Assembly: GCF_034421375.1 (NCBI RefSeq)
Contig: NZ_CP139779.1
Coordinates: forward strand, 62,001-126,000
Length of the DNA: 64,000 bases
Source: Microbacterium invictum
GTDB taxonomy: Bacteria > Actinomycetota > Actinomycetes > Actinomycetales > Microbacteriaceae
Direction: 5' to 3'
Made by a program: the position numbers and the translations under genes. Below, one piece after another: positions 35,071 to 44,280 of this stretch. A model generated the notes under the pieces. It saw nothing but the letters and a program-made list of their open reading frames with translations, searched no databases and was not told the origin of the DNA. Position 1 is the first letter of the stretch. Every line of letters begins with the position of its first letter.

Positions 35071-36749
35071 TACGCCTGTCGGGGCTCCAGCGCACGCAGG
35101 AAGGGTGCCGCCACGCTGGGCGAGATCCGGCAGTCGAGCAGAACGAGCTCGTCGCGATGCGCCCGGAGGAAGGATGCCGCGATCCGCAGCGTCTCGCGGT
35201 CGTAGACCGCGAGGGTCCGCAGACCGAAGGCCCCGGCCACCAGCGCGAAGTCGCGGGCAGGGAAGCGCATCGGTGACTCCGCGAAGCCTTCGGAGCCGAA
35301 CTGGTGCACCTCTGCCCCGTAGGCGGCGTCGTTGAAGACGACGATCGCGCCGCGGGGGACGAGCCGCGCCGCCGAGTCGAGATCGGCGAGGGACATCAGC
35401 AGCCCGCCGTCGCCGACCCCGAGCACCGGGTAGGCGTCGCGCCGCGCGGCGGCCGCTCCGACGAATGCTCCGAGGCCCAGACCGATCGACTGGAACGCCA
35501 GCCCAGCGGGCACGAACGACCGCGGCCGACGGGGCCGCCACGACGCCAGCGGCCAGGCCATGAAGTTGCCGCCGTCGACCACGAAGACGGCGTCTGACGG
35601 GACGGCGTCGGCGACCGCGTCGGCGACCGCGGCCGGGTGCAGACCGTCGGCGAGCATCGGCGCGGGCGTCTGCGAGCGGACGACCCCGACTCCCCGCCAG
35701 CGGTCCGCGCGTCGGGCGCCCGACGAACTCTGCAGCAGCAGCTCGACGAGGGCGTCCTCGGCGTCGGCGGTGACGAACTGGTCGACGCGCGTCGACGTCG
35801 GCTGGGGTGCGACATCGATCTGGGCGACGTGCGCCTCGGGGGCGAACACCGAGCCCCTTCTCGTGGTGTGGCGGTTCAGGCTCGCGCCGACCACCAGCAC
35901 GACGTCGGCACGTCGTACGGCAGCCGCCTCGTCCTCGGTCGCGAAACCGCCGGCGATGCCGAGATGCGCGTCGCCCGAGCCGAACGCACCGAGTGCGAGC
36001 GTGGTCGTCGCCGTGCGCGCCCCATATGCGGCCGCGGTGCGTCGAACGGCCTCGGTGGCACCGAGTGCGCCCCGACCGGCGAGCAGGAGCGGGCGGCGCG
36101 CGGCGCGGAGCCGGTCGGCGAGGCGGGCCAGCTCGTCGCGGGTCGGCGCCGCGAGAACGGGGGACGGCCCTTCGGACGATTCAGCAGACCGTGCGCGCGC
36201 GCCGGGCCGCGTGACCGTGCGGCGGGAGACATCCGCGGGGACGCACAGCACGGCCGGCCTGCTCTCGGCCCGTGCGGTGCGGAACGCCGCCCGCACTGTT
36301 CCGACGGTGTCCTCCTCTTCGACGAGCCACGCTCGTGCGCCGGCCAGCGCCGCCGCCCGCCGGATGTCGATGTCTCCCGACCGCGCGCCGCCGAGAGGCG
36401 CAGAACCGGTCAGCAGCACGAGGGGCGATCTCGCCCGCGAGGCCTCGGTCAGGGCCGTGAGGGCGTTGGTGAACCCGGGCCCGGACGTCGTCGTGCACAC
36501 GGCCGGACGATCCGACATCCGGGTGTAGGCATCGGCCGCGGTGATCGCTCCCGCTTCGTGCCGAAGCGGGGAGTACGACATCCCGAGCCGGATCATCCCG
36601 TCGATCATCACGGCATTGTCGGCGCCCATCACACCGAAGGCGTGCGCACTGAACTCCAGAGCGGATGCCGCGACGACCCGTCCGACCGCGTCGGCCGGCC
36701 GCGCGCCCGTCGAGCGCGCGCGCGGCCGGTGCGGCTGGACCGTCGTCAT
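35070..36749 (-). CDS. Thiamine-pyrophosphate-dependent enzyme (acetolactate-synthase-like)
   Basis: A 559-residue three-domain TPP enzyme. The catalytic Glu65 is in RHEAGAIT, and the cofactor motif runs from GDG at 446-448 to Asn473 (VVFNDAAYG). The central domain is the usual non-catalytic Rossmann fold. The family includes acetolactate synthase, benzoylformate decarboxylase and oxalyl-CoA decarboxylase; the active-site details do not single one out. It overlaps the amidohydrolase upstream (ATGA) and the permease downstream (TAATG), so all three are co-translated. Confidence 0.85.
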   Translation of the reverse strand: MTTVQPHRPRARSTGARPADAVGRVVAASALEFSAHAFGVMGADNAVMIDGMIRLGMSYSPLRHEAGAITAADAYTRMSDRPAVCTTTSGPGFTNALTALTEASRARSPLVLLTGSAPLGGARSGDIDIRRAAALAGARAWLVEEEDTVGTVRAAFRTARAESRPAVLCVPADVSRRTVTRPGARARSAESSEGPSPVLAAPTRDELARLADRLRAARRPLLLAGRGALGATEAVRRTAAAYGARTATTTLALGAFGSGDAHLGIAGGFATEDEAAAVRRADVVLVVGASLNRHTTRRGSVFAPEAHVAQIDVAPQPTSTRVDQFVTADAEDALVELLLQSSSGARRADRWRGVGVVRSQTPAPMLADGLHPAAVADAVADAVPSDAVFVVDGGNFMAWPLASWRPRRPRSFVPAGLAFQSIGLGLGAFVGAAAARRDAYPVLGVGDGGLLMSLADLDSAARLVPRGAIVVFNDAAYGAEVHQFGSEGFAESPMRFPARDFALVAGAFGLRTLAVYDRETLRIAASFLRAHRDELVLLDCRISPSVAAPFLRALEPRQA

Positions 36750-38074
36750 ACGAGCGCCCCGGCGGCCTGGAGGAGTCGCAGGCGCGACGCATCGAGATCC
36801 CGGCGGAGGGACGCGAGGTCGTGACCGACGATCCGGCCGCCGCGCTTTCGGAACTCACCGGCGACCAGGACGTGCTCGACGGCGTGCGCGTCGGCGGCGA
36901 CGATCTGCGATGCGAGGGTGTCGGCGCTCGGAGCGATCGTGGTGTCAGCGCGCAGAACGATGATGTCGGCCTGCTTGCCGGGCGTGAGCGAGCCCGTGAC
37001 CTCGGCCAGGCCCAGGGCTCGGGCGCCGTCGATGGTCGCCATGCGCACCATGTCGTGGGCGGTCAGCCGAAGGGCGCCGGGCCACTCGTGGCGGCTGAGC
37101 GCCGCGGCGTTCTGTCGCGCACGTTCGGCCTCCATCGCCGCGCGCATCTCTCCGAAGAGGGTGCCGGGGATGCCGCTGACGATGTCGACGCTGAGGCTCG
37201 GCCGAAGGCCGGCATCCCGCATCCTGCCGGTGGCGGGGTAGCCGTGACCCATCTGCATCTCCACGCGCGGAGACACCGACACCGACCCGCCGGTCTGCGC
37301 GATCCGCGCGAGTTCCGCGTCGGTGGCGGTCGTGGCGTGGATGAACTCCAGGTCGTCGCCGAGGAGCCCCCGGGCGTCGAGCTCGGTGACCGCGCGCGCC
37401 GCGCCCATCATCCCGACCCCGATGTGCAGCGAGGTGCGCAGTCCCAGCTCGCGGGCGAGCTCGATGTCGCGCACCGTCGTCGGGACATCGGCGAACTCCG
37501 GGCCCCAGCTGGCGAGCGCCAGCGAGAGAAGCCCGTCGGGTCGGCGGAAGTGCTCGGAACCGGCCAGTCGCCGGAGGTCGGACTCGAACCAGTCGGCGGC
37601 CGGCAGCGCGGCCAGGCCGTACCCGTAGACGGCGCGGACGCCGGCCGCATGGAGGGCGTCGATCGCCGCCTCGGCGTGAGCGGGCGTGTGCACGATGTGC
37701 GACCAGTCCATCACCGTCGTGGTGCCGGCATCGAGCGCCTCGAGACTGCCGACGAGACCGGCGATGCGCACGTCCTCGGGCGTGAAGCCCGGACCGATGC
37801 CCTGGATCATCCCCGCGACGTAGTCCGACATTGTCCAGTCGGCGGCGACATGACGAAGGGCGGTCTGCCACATGTGGCGGTGGGTGTCGACGAGGCCCGG
37901 CAGGACGATGGCGCCCTCGAGGGGGAGGACCTCGGCGTCGGGAGCGATGATCTCGCGGCCGACCTCGCGGATGACGCCGTCGACGATGAGCACGTCGCCC
38001 GACGAGAGCTCGCCGAGGCTGTCGTCGCTGGTGAAGAGGGATGCGCCGCGGAGGAGCAGTCGGCGTTCGGACAT
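36746..38074 (-). CDS. Amidohydrolase-superfamily deaminase/chlorohydrolase
   Basis: A 442-residue protein of the cytosine deaminase/atrazine chlorohydrolase branch. The first metal motif His65/His67 is in DTHRHMWQ, later ligands appear in SLHIGVG and the SVDI segment, and PGKQADIIVLRADT closes the beta-sandwich. It should remove an amino or other leaving group from a heterocycle. AAGGAA precedes the ATG; the frame extends 14 codons further without a signal. It heads the operon with the TPP enzyme and the KimA-like permease, so it may work in a heterocycle catabolic route. Confidence 0.87.
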   Translation of the reverse strand: MSERRLLLRGASLFTSDDSLGELSSGDVLIVDGVIREVGREIIAPDAEVLPLEGAIVLPGLVDTHRHMWQTALRHVAADWTMSDYVAGMIQGIGPGFTPEDVRIAGLVGSLEALDAGTTTVMDWSHIVHTPAHAEAAIDALHAAGVRAVYGYGLAALPAADWFESDLRRLAGSEHFRRPDGLLSLALASWGPEFADVPTTVRDIELARELGLRTSLHIGVGMMGAARAVTELDARGLLGDDLEFIHATTATDAELARIAQTGGSVSVSPRVEMQMGHGYPATGRMRDAGLRPSLSVDIVSGIPGTLFGEMRAAMEAERARQNAAALSRHEWPGALRLTAHDMVRMATIDGARALGLAEVTGSLTPGKQADIIVLRADTTIAPSADTLASQIVAADAHAVEHVLVAGEFRKRGGRIVGHDLASLRRDLDASRLRLLQAAGALV

Positions 38075-38176
38075 GGGGTTCCTTTCGTGAAGGCGTCGAT
38101 CGACGCGACTCATCACGTTAGGAATCAGCGGGTGCTCACCTCTTCGGGGATTGCACGGAGATGTCCACGGAAATGA

Positions 38177-40900
38177 TCAGGACGGCTGCCTCATCAGCAC
38201 CGCCAGTTCGCTGCGGGACCGGACCCCGAGCTTGCGGTACGCCGCCGACAGCTGCGACTCGACGGTGCGGACGCTGAGGTGGTACTCGTCGGCGATCTCG
38301 CGGTTCGTCGCGCCGCGGGCCACGGCGAGTGCGACGACCCGCTCGCGCTCGGTGAGCACGCCCGCCGGTGTGGAGGCCTCGATCTCGGCACGGAGCGGGG
38401 CGACCCGCGCCAGCACGTTCGCGTCGGCCGACGCGCGCGCGCTGATCTCCGCAGCGTCGAGCGCCGCGACCGCGTCGTGACGCGCCCGTCGCGCGTGATG
38501 GGCGCGGGCGAGCGCGAGCTGCGTGCGGGCACGTTCGACGGGCAGCTCGGCCTCGCGCAGCAGCGCGTCCGCCCGCGTGAGGGCCTCGACGGCAGCGGAC
38601 GAGTCGTCCCGGGCCAGGGCGATCTCGCCGCGGATGCTCGCGGCGACACCGTCGAGCAGTGGTCTCCGGCCCACCGAGATCGCCTCGAGCCGGGCGGCGA
38701 CCTCAGCAGCCGCGGTCAGGTCGCCAAGGGCGATCATGCTGCGGGCGAGATCGAAGTCGAGCCAGAGCCGGCGACCCGGCTCGATCATCCCCAGCGAATC
38801 GGCGAGCGATCGAGCGGCGGTCAAGGCGGTCAGGGCGGAAGCCCAGTTCTCGCTCCGCGCGGCGGACAGACCGAGAAGCGCCTGTCGCACGAGGCGCCCG
38901 ACAGCCTCGCCGCCCGGTCCGTGCGGGAGGCGGACGATGCGCTGGATCTCGTCCGCGTCGGCCTCGCGGAGCGCTCGCAGGCCCATTGCGGCGATCGCGC
39001 TCGGCGGCGGGGTCTCGGGCCAGGGGGTCACGTCGTCCCACAGCCCCAGCCAGTGGTCGGCGCGCGCGAGGTCGCCGGCGTGGGCTTCGGTGGCGGCCAG
39101 GTGCAGCGCGAACACACCCGCCACGACCTCCTGGCCCTGCTCGACCGCGACGGCGTGCACCGCCTCGAGAGCCTGGCGCGACCGCTCCAGCTGTCCGACC
39201 TGGTGGGCGTAGAGCCCCGTCATCGCCCGCGCGCTGTCGTTGACGGCGAGAAGGTCGATCTGTCGCTCGAGATCGGCGCACTCGGCGAGGAGGGCGTCGT
39301 CCAGGCCACGACCCGCGTCGAGGTCGTCGAGGATGAGCGCGCCGAGTGCCCGGTGCCGAGACACCGGCGCCGCACCGGCCGCGCGCAGCAGCTCGGCCGC
39401 TCCCCGCGCGAGAGCCGGCCGGTCTCCGGCTTCGTGGCCTGCCTCGGCCCGGTACGTGTCGTACACCGCCTGCCTGACGGGGTCGTCTGTGGGCGAGATG
39501 ACGGCGTCGAGCATCGCCCGCGCGGCCGCATCGCCGCGCTCGGCCGCCGCGGCGGTCACCAGAAGCGGCAGTGCGCGATCGAGGAGCGCGACGTCGAGAC
39601 GGTCGAAGGCGACGTCGCCGAGCGCGTCGAGCACGCCGGCGAAGTCGCCGGCGCGGAGCGCCAGGTCCGCCCACGCGATGCGCCGCCGCGCGACGGCGGG
39701 GTCGCCCACGGGAGTGCGCCGCACGGCGCGTTCGGCGAGGTCGGTGGCTTCTCCGGCGGCTCCTCGCGATCGAGCGGCGATCGCTGCGCGGTCGAGCGCT
39801 GCGGCGAGCTTCGGCTCCGCTCCGGGCGGCGTGGCACGCTCGAGATGGTCCGTGCGGGCGACGGGGTCGACGACGACCGCAGAGATGCGGGCGTGGAGCG
39901 ACCTGCGGTCGGGTTCCGCGAGGTCCTGAACGGCGGTGCCCGAGAGCAGGGGATGCCGCGCCATCACCCGTCCTCGATGCTCTTCGACCGCGCCGTCGTC
40001 GATCGCCGCGAGGATGTCGGCGGCCGACACCGAGGCCGCAGCCTGCACCTGTTCCCCCGACAGCGGACCGGCGGCGCCGAGCGCGGCGAGGATGCGCCGG
40101 GCGGCCGGGGTGGCACGGTCGAGGCGATGCCGCATCGCCTCCTCGAGAGAACCCGAGACCTCCGCGTCATCCACCGTGGCCAGTTCGAGGGCCCACAGCG
40201 GATTCCCTCCGCTGAGCGCGTGCGCCCGCGTCGCCGCCCCCAGAGGCAGGGCGCGACCGGTCGCATCCTCGGTGACGACCTGGACGTCGCGCGCGCTCAG
40301 CGGCGGGAGTGCGACGACGGGCTCGGTGAAGGCGTCGTCCGGGCGCGGTGTCGCGTAGGCGAGCAGGAGCGACGGAGCTCCTCCCGCCGGATATCGCCGC
40401 GACGTCAGATAGCGGACGACCTCTGCCGACTCCGCGTCCAGCGCATCCCAGTCGTCGACGACGACCGCGACCGGGGAGCGCTCCAGGAGGCGAAGGACGA
40501 CGCTGTGGGTCGACATCATGACCCGCGCGGGCGTCAGCTCGCCCTCGATGGAGGACCGACCGAGTGCGGCGCACAGACCGGAGGCATGACCCGGGGGCAG
40601 GTCGAGGGATTTCGGATCCACTCCGGTGAACAGCTCGTGGAGGCCGACGTGGGGGGTCGGCACACTCGACCGCACACCGCGCGCGAACAGCACGCGGGTG
40701 CCCGGCGAGCGGGCCCCGACGAGATCGAGCACGCGGTCAACGACGGTCGTCTTGCCGAAACCCGCCTCCGCCGCGACGAGCGTCGTCGTGCCCGGGGTCG
40801 CGAGACGGCGGGCGAGGTCAGCCGCAAGCTCCTCCCGCCGCGGCGGCAACCGCGGGTCAGGGGGTGGAACGGCAGTGTCGGGAGAGATTCTCCGTGTCAT
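38177..40900 (-). CDS. Large ATP-binding LuxR-family (LAL) regulator
   Basis: A 907-residue regulator. Walker A AEAGFGKTT is at residues 44-52 and a Walker B segment VAVVVDDWDALD follows; the middle is helical, TPR-like; the last ~60 residues are a LuxR helix-turn-helix (LTERERVVALAVARGATNRE, LSVRTVESQLSAAYRKLGV). Such MalT-like proteins switch on nearby genes when a ligand is bound. It starts 53 nt from the divergent flavoprotein gene and lies beside the amidohydrolase operon; either could be its target. Confidence 0.93.
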   Translation of the reverse strand: MTRRISPDTAVPPPDPRLPPRREELAADLARRLATPGTTTLVAAEAGFGKTTVVDRVLDLVGARSPGTRVLFARGVRSSVPTPHVGLHELFTGVDPKSLDLPPGHASGLCAALGRSSIEGELTPARVMMSTHSVVLRLLERSPVAVVVDDWDALDAESAEVVRYLTSRRYPAGGAPSLLLAYATPRPDDAFTEPVVALPPLSARDVQVVTEDATGRALPLGAATRAHALSGGNPLWALELATVDDAEVSGSLEEAMRHRLDRATPAARRILAALGAAGPLSGEQVQAAASVSAADILAAIDDGAVEEHRGRVMARHPLLSGTAVQDLAEPDRRSLHARISAVVVDPVARTDHLERATPPGAEPKLAAALDRAAIAARSRGAAGEATDLAERAVRRTPVGDPAVARRRIAWADLALRAGDFAGVLDALGDVAFDRLDVALLDRALPLLVTAAAAERGDAAARAMLDAVISPTDDPVRQAVYDTYRAEAGHEAGDRPALARGAAELLRAAGAAPVSRHRALGALILDDLDAGRGLDDALLAECADLERQIDLLAVNDSARAMTGLYAHQVGQLERSRQALEAVHAVAVEQGQEVVAGVFALHLAATEAHAGDLARADHWLGLWDDVTPWPETPPPSAIAAMGLRALREADADEIQRIVRLPHGPGGEAVGRLVRQALLGLSAARSENWASALTALTAARSLADSLGMIEPGRRLWLDFDLARSMIALGDLTAAAEVAARLEAISVGRRPLLDGVAASIRGEIALARDDSSAAVEALTRADALLREAELPVERARTQLALARAHHARRARHDAVAALDAAEISARASADANVLARVAPLRAEIEASTPAGVLTERERVVALAVARGATNREIADEYHLSVRTVESQLSAAYRKLGVRSRSELAVLMRQPS

Positions 40901-40953
40901 CTTCCGTGTTTTCTCGGATGGCGCGTGGCCGGCGGATTTCTAGCGTGGAAGGC

Positions 40954-42330
40954 ATGAACGACACGAAGACCCTCACCGTGGCATCGCCCGGCGAATCCCC
41001 CTACGCCGTTGCCATCGAAGCGTACAACCTCCTTCCCCAGCCGGCTCCCCGTCGGACGGTGATCGCTCGCTCGGTCGATGACGTGTGCGCCGCCGTCCGC
41101 TTCGCGCGCGACAACGACCTCACGGCGAGCGTGATCGCGACCGGGCACTCCGTCGCCACCTCGCAGCCTCTCGACGACGCGCTCCTCATCCGGACCGCGC
41201 TCGACGAGCCCGTTGTCATCGACCCCGAGGCGCAGACCGCCACCATTCCCGCCGGGACGCGCTGGGCCGCCGTGGTCGCCGCGGCGGCCGAGCACGGTCT
41301 GGCCGTCCTCCACGGTTCCAGCGGGACGGTCGGAGCCGTCGGCTACCTTCTGCGCGGCGGGATCAGCTTCTACGGGCGCACCCACGGCATCGCCGCGAAC
41401 AGCATCGTGAGCATCCGCCTCGTCCTGGCCGACGGTCGGATCGTCACCGCGAGCCCCGCCGAAGAACCCGAGCTCTTCTGGGCGCTCCGGGGCGGAGGCG
41501 GCGGATTCGGCGTGGTGACCTCCGTCACGATCCGGCTGATGCCTATGTGGAAGGTCTACACCGGCATCGCCTTCTGGTCCGCCGAGCACGCCGAGGAGAT
41601 CATCTCGGCCTGGCGGACGTGGACCGAGGATGCGCCGTGGACTCTGACGACGAGCATGCGCGTGCTGAACATCCCGCCTCTGCCCGGCATCCCCGAGGCG
41701 ATCGCCGGTCGGACGGTGGTCGCCCTCGACGGCGCCGCCGGCATCCGCGACCCCTACCTGCTCACCGACATCAGCCACCAGGCGGCCGCGCTGCTGGATC
41801 CCCTGCGCGCGATCGCCGAGCCAATCATCGACACCTGGGACCTCCGCGACCCGATCGAGCTCCCCCTGACCCACATGGATCCCCCCGATCCGATCCCCTA
41901 CGTCGGTGACCACCTGCTGCTGTCGGGCCTCGACCAGGGCGACGTGCGGATGCTGGTCGAGATGGTCGGCGCTGCGTCGGGCTCGACTCTGACCAGCGTC
42001 GAGCTGCGACACCTCGGCGGCGCCTTCGCCTACCCGCCCGAGAACGGCGGTGCCTTCGACCGCACCGACGCGGAGTTCGCCCTCCTCGTGGTCGGTGCCG
42101 TCGGCGGCCCGCTGACACCCGAGATGCAGGAGGATGCCGCTGCCCGTATCCGTCTCGCCTTCGCTCACCGCGACACCGGGCGCACCCTTCCCACCTTCGT
42201 CGAGTCGGCCGCCCAGCCGTCTCGGACCTTCGATGCGGCGACGTGGGAGGCGGTCCAGCGGGTACGTCGCTCGGTCGACCCGCGGGGTCTCTTCCTGCCG
42301 AACGTCGTTCCGTTCGTGGACGCCGGATGA
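40954..42330 (+). CDS. FAD-binding oxidoreductase (BBE-like), paralog of the gene at 18136
   Basis: A 458-residue flavoprotein with the PCMH FAD domain: ATGHSVATSQPLDDALLI, then HGSSGTVGAVGYLLRGGISF and ALRGGGGGFGVVTSVTIRLM. It aligns throughout with the gene at 18136, including the rare phrase LNIPPLPGIPEAIAGR versus LNLPPLPELPPFLSGR. GGAAGG precedes the ATG. It is divergent from the LAL regulator and overlaps the MBL gene by 4 bp, suggesting that the regulator controls a two-gene catabolic or detoxification unit. Confidence 0.88.
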   Translation: MNDTKTLTVASPGESPYAVAIEAYNLLPQPAPRRTVIARSVDDVCAAVRFARDNDLTASVIATGHSVATSQPLDDALLIRTALDEPVVIDPEAQTATIPAGTRWAAVVAAAAEHGLAVLHGSSGTVGAVGYLLRGGISFYGRTHGIAANSIVSIRLVLADGRIVTASPAEEPELFWALRGGGGGFGVVTSVTIRLMPMWKVYTGIAFWSAEHAEEIISAWRTWTEDAPWTLTTSMRVLNIPPLPGIPEAIAGRTVVALDGAAGIRDPYLLTDISHQAAALLDPLRAIAEPIIDTWDLRDPIELPLTHMDPPDPIPYVGDHLLLSGLDQGDVRMLVEMVGAASGSTLTSVELRHLGGAFAYPPENGGAFDRTDAEFALLVVGAVGGPLTPEMQEDAAARIRLAFAHRDTGRTLPTFVESAAQPSRTFDAATWEAVQRVRRSVDPRGLFLPNVVPFVDAG

Positions 42331-43139
42331 CCCGCGCGATGACGACCCATCCCGTCGCCGAGGGGGTGACGTTCGTCGAGGGTCCCGCCTCGAACTGGAC
42401 CGTCCTCGTCGGCGACGGAGAGGTCGCCCTCATCGACACCGGCTACCCGAACGACTACGCGCTCGTCGAGGAGTCGATCGCGGCGGCCGGCGGCGCGGGG
42501 CTCCCCGTCACGACCGTCCTCATCACCCACGGGCACAGCGATCACATCGGCTGTGCGGGAGCCATGGCCCGGGTGCACGGTGCCCGCGTGTTCGCCCACG
42601 ACGCCGAGATCCCCAACGTCCGAAGGGACATCGTCGAGCAGATCACGCTGCTCGACCTCCTGCCGTCGCTGTGGCGGCCGCGCGTCATCCGGTGGGCGAT
42701 GCATGCGATCCGCTCGGGCGGCCTCGACAACGTCGGCGTCGAGGAGGTGCGACCGCTCGATGGTCCGCTCACGGTCGCCGGTCACCGCGTGGTGCCGATT
42801 CCGACATCGGGTCACACCCGCGGTCATACCGCCTTCCTGCTCCCGGACGCCGCGGCGCTCGCGACCGGGGACGCGCTGATCACCGCGCATCCCACCGTCC
42901 CGGACGCCGGTCCGCAGCTCCTCCCCGACATGTTCCACGCCGATCCGCACCGCGCGGTCGTCGCGCTCGGAGCCCTCGCGTCAGCGCAGGCATCCGTCCT
43001 TCTTCCTGGGCACGGCCCGCTGTTGCGGACCGATCCGTTCGATGCCGTCGACGCCGCGCGACTGTCACGGCTTCCCGACGTGCCGCGCCCGCCGATTCCC
43101 ACGCAGCCCCTTGTGTGGTGGCGCGCCGGGTTGGGCTGA
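42327..43139 (+). CDS. MBL-fold metallo-hydrolase
   Basis: A 270-residue metallo-beta-lactamase-fold protein. The metal motif HGHSDH gives His68, His70, Asp72 and His73; later ligands are in SGHTRGHT and LLPGHGP. It resembles small glyoxalase-II-like or lactonase-type hydrolases. The ATG overlaps the preceding flavoprotein stop (ATGA), so the two are co-translated; lactone or ester hydrolysis after the oxidation is a reasonable guess but only that. Confidence 0.9.
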   Translation: MTRAMTTHPVAEGVTFVEGPASNWTVLVGDGEVALIDTGYPNDYALVEESIAAAGGAGLPVTTVLITHGHSDHIGCAGAMARVHGARVFAHDAEIPNVRRDIVEQITLLDLLPSLWRPRVIRWAMHAIRSGGLDNVGVEEVRPLDGPLTVAGHRVVPIPTSGHTRGHTAFLLPDAAALATGDALITAHPTVPDAGPQLLPDMFHADPHRAVVALGALASAQASVLLPGHGPLLRTDPFDAVDAARLSRLPDVPRPPIPTQPLVWWRAGLG

Positions 43140-43218
43140 GCCGTCCCCGTGCACAGGGGGACGAGGTCCGGCCCGCCAGCAACGCGCTACGGGCCGCGCG
43201 GCTGTCAGACTCGAGCGC

Positions 43219-44280
43219 GTGGATCGCATCACACCGGGGATCGTCGCCCTCTTCCTCGGCGCAGCCGCGGGCTTCGCGCTGTTCGTGCCGTTCGTCGCGA
43301 TCTCGTATCGTCGCCGTGGACAGCTCAGCGCCGGCCGACTGGTGCTGTGGTCGGCGGCCCTGGTGTATTTCTGGGCGATCTGGGCGTACACCCTCGTCCC
43401 GCTCCCCGACGGAATCGCCTATCGCTGCGCCGGGGTGAACCTCGATCCCACGACGTTCGTCCGTGACATCCGCGGCGCCTTCGACGGCGTGGGGTCGCCG
43501 CTGGCCGACCCCGCCCTCCTGCAGCTGGGACTGAACATCCTGCTGTTCGTTCCGCTCGGCTTCTTCCTCCGGGTGCTCGGCGGGCGGGGCATCGTCTTCG
43601 CGCTCCTGGTGGGCTTCGGCCTGTCGCTCCTGATCGAGACCACGCAACTGACCGGCGTCTGGGGCATCTATCCCTGCGCCTACCGCGTGTTCGACGTCGT
43701 CGACCTCATCACGAACACCCTCGGCGCGGGGCTCGGTGCTCTGCTATCTCTGGCCGTGCCGCGGGCGCTGCGCGGGTCACCCCCGGCACCCGATGCCGAC
43801 CGACCTCGCCCGGTGACCCGCCGCCGGCGCCTGCTGGCGATGGTGTGCGACGTGCTGGTCTACCTGTTCCTCGGCGCGGCCGTGTCGGTGGCGACGCAGC
43901 TGTGGCTGCAGTTCGTGATCGGCGACACCGACGCCGTGACGGACGGTGCGGTCGCGTCCGTCACCGGAAGCGTGGTTGCCATCGGCACCGTGGTCACAGT
44001 GATCCTCGTGACCGGGCGTTCCCTCGGCGATATCGCGGTGCAGCTGCGGTACGCCGACGGTCAACTGCCGACGTCGGTCATGCGATTCCTGCGCGCGGTC
44101 GGCGGGATTGGCGGCTTCGCCGTCCTCGACGCCCTCACGCGCGACAACGGGGCGTGGGCCTCGCTCTTCGCCGTCGCCGCGATCGTCCTCGCACTCGCGA
44201 CGAAAGACGGACGCGGCCTGCCCGGACTCATCTCCGGACAGCGACTCACCGACGCGCGAGGAACTCCCGCGCCGCGGTGA
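43219..44280 (+). CDS. VanZ-RDD fusion membrane protein
   Basis: A 353-residue membrane protein. The first ~185 residues have the VanZ layout: helices around WAYTLVPLPDG, LNILLFVPLGFFLRVLGGRG and SLLIETTQLTG, and FDVVDLITNTLGAGLGALL. The last ~155 residues resemble an RDD domain: RRRRLLAMVCDVLVYLFLGA, and later VTGRSLGDIAVQLRYADGQL. VanZ is linked to teicoplanin tolerance and RDD proteins to ion or peptide transport; no role is proven. CAGACT lies seven bases before the GTG, fitting a leaderless start. The 3' end overlaps the M20 gene by 35 bp. Confidence 0.8.
   Translation: MDRITPGIVALFLGAAAGFALFVPFVAISYRRRGQLSAGRLVLWSAALVYFWAIWAYTLVPLPDGIAYRCAGVNLDPTTFVRDIRGAFDGVGSPLADPALLQLGLNILLFVPLGFFLRVLGGRGIVFALLVGFGLSLLIETTQLTGVWGIYPCAYRVFDVVDLITNTLGAGLGALLSLAVPRALRGSPPAPDADRPRPVTRRRRLLAMVCDVLVYLFLGAAVSVATQLWLQFVIGDTDAVTDGAVASVTGSVVAIGTVVTVILVTGRSLGDIAVQLRYADGQLPTSVMRFLRAVGGIGGFAVLDALTRDNGAWASLFAVAAIVLALATKDGRGLPGLISGQRLTDARGTPAPR

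Noticed and set aside
35060..35100. c-di-AMP (ydaO-type) riboswitch before the KimA-like gene
   Set aside because: The start codon overlaps the stop of the preceding gene, leaving no room for a leader; no such structure was seen before the operon's first gene at 38074 either.
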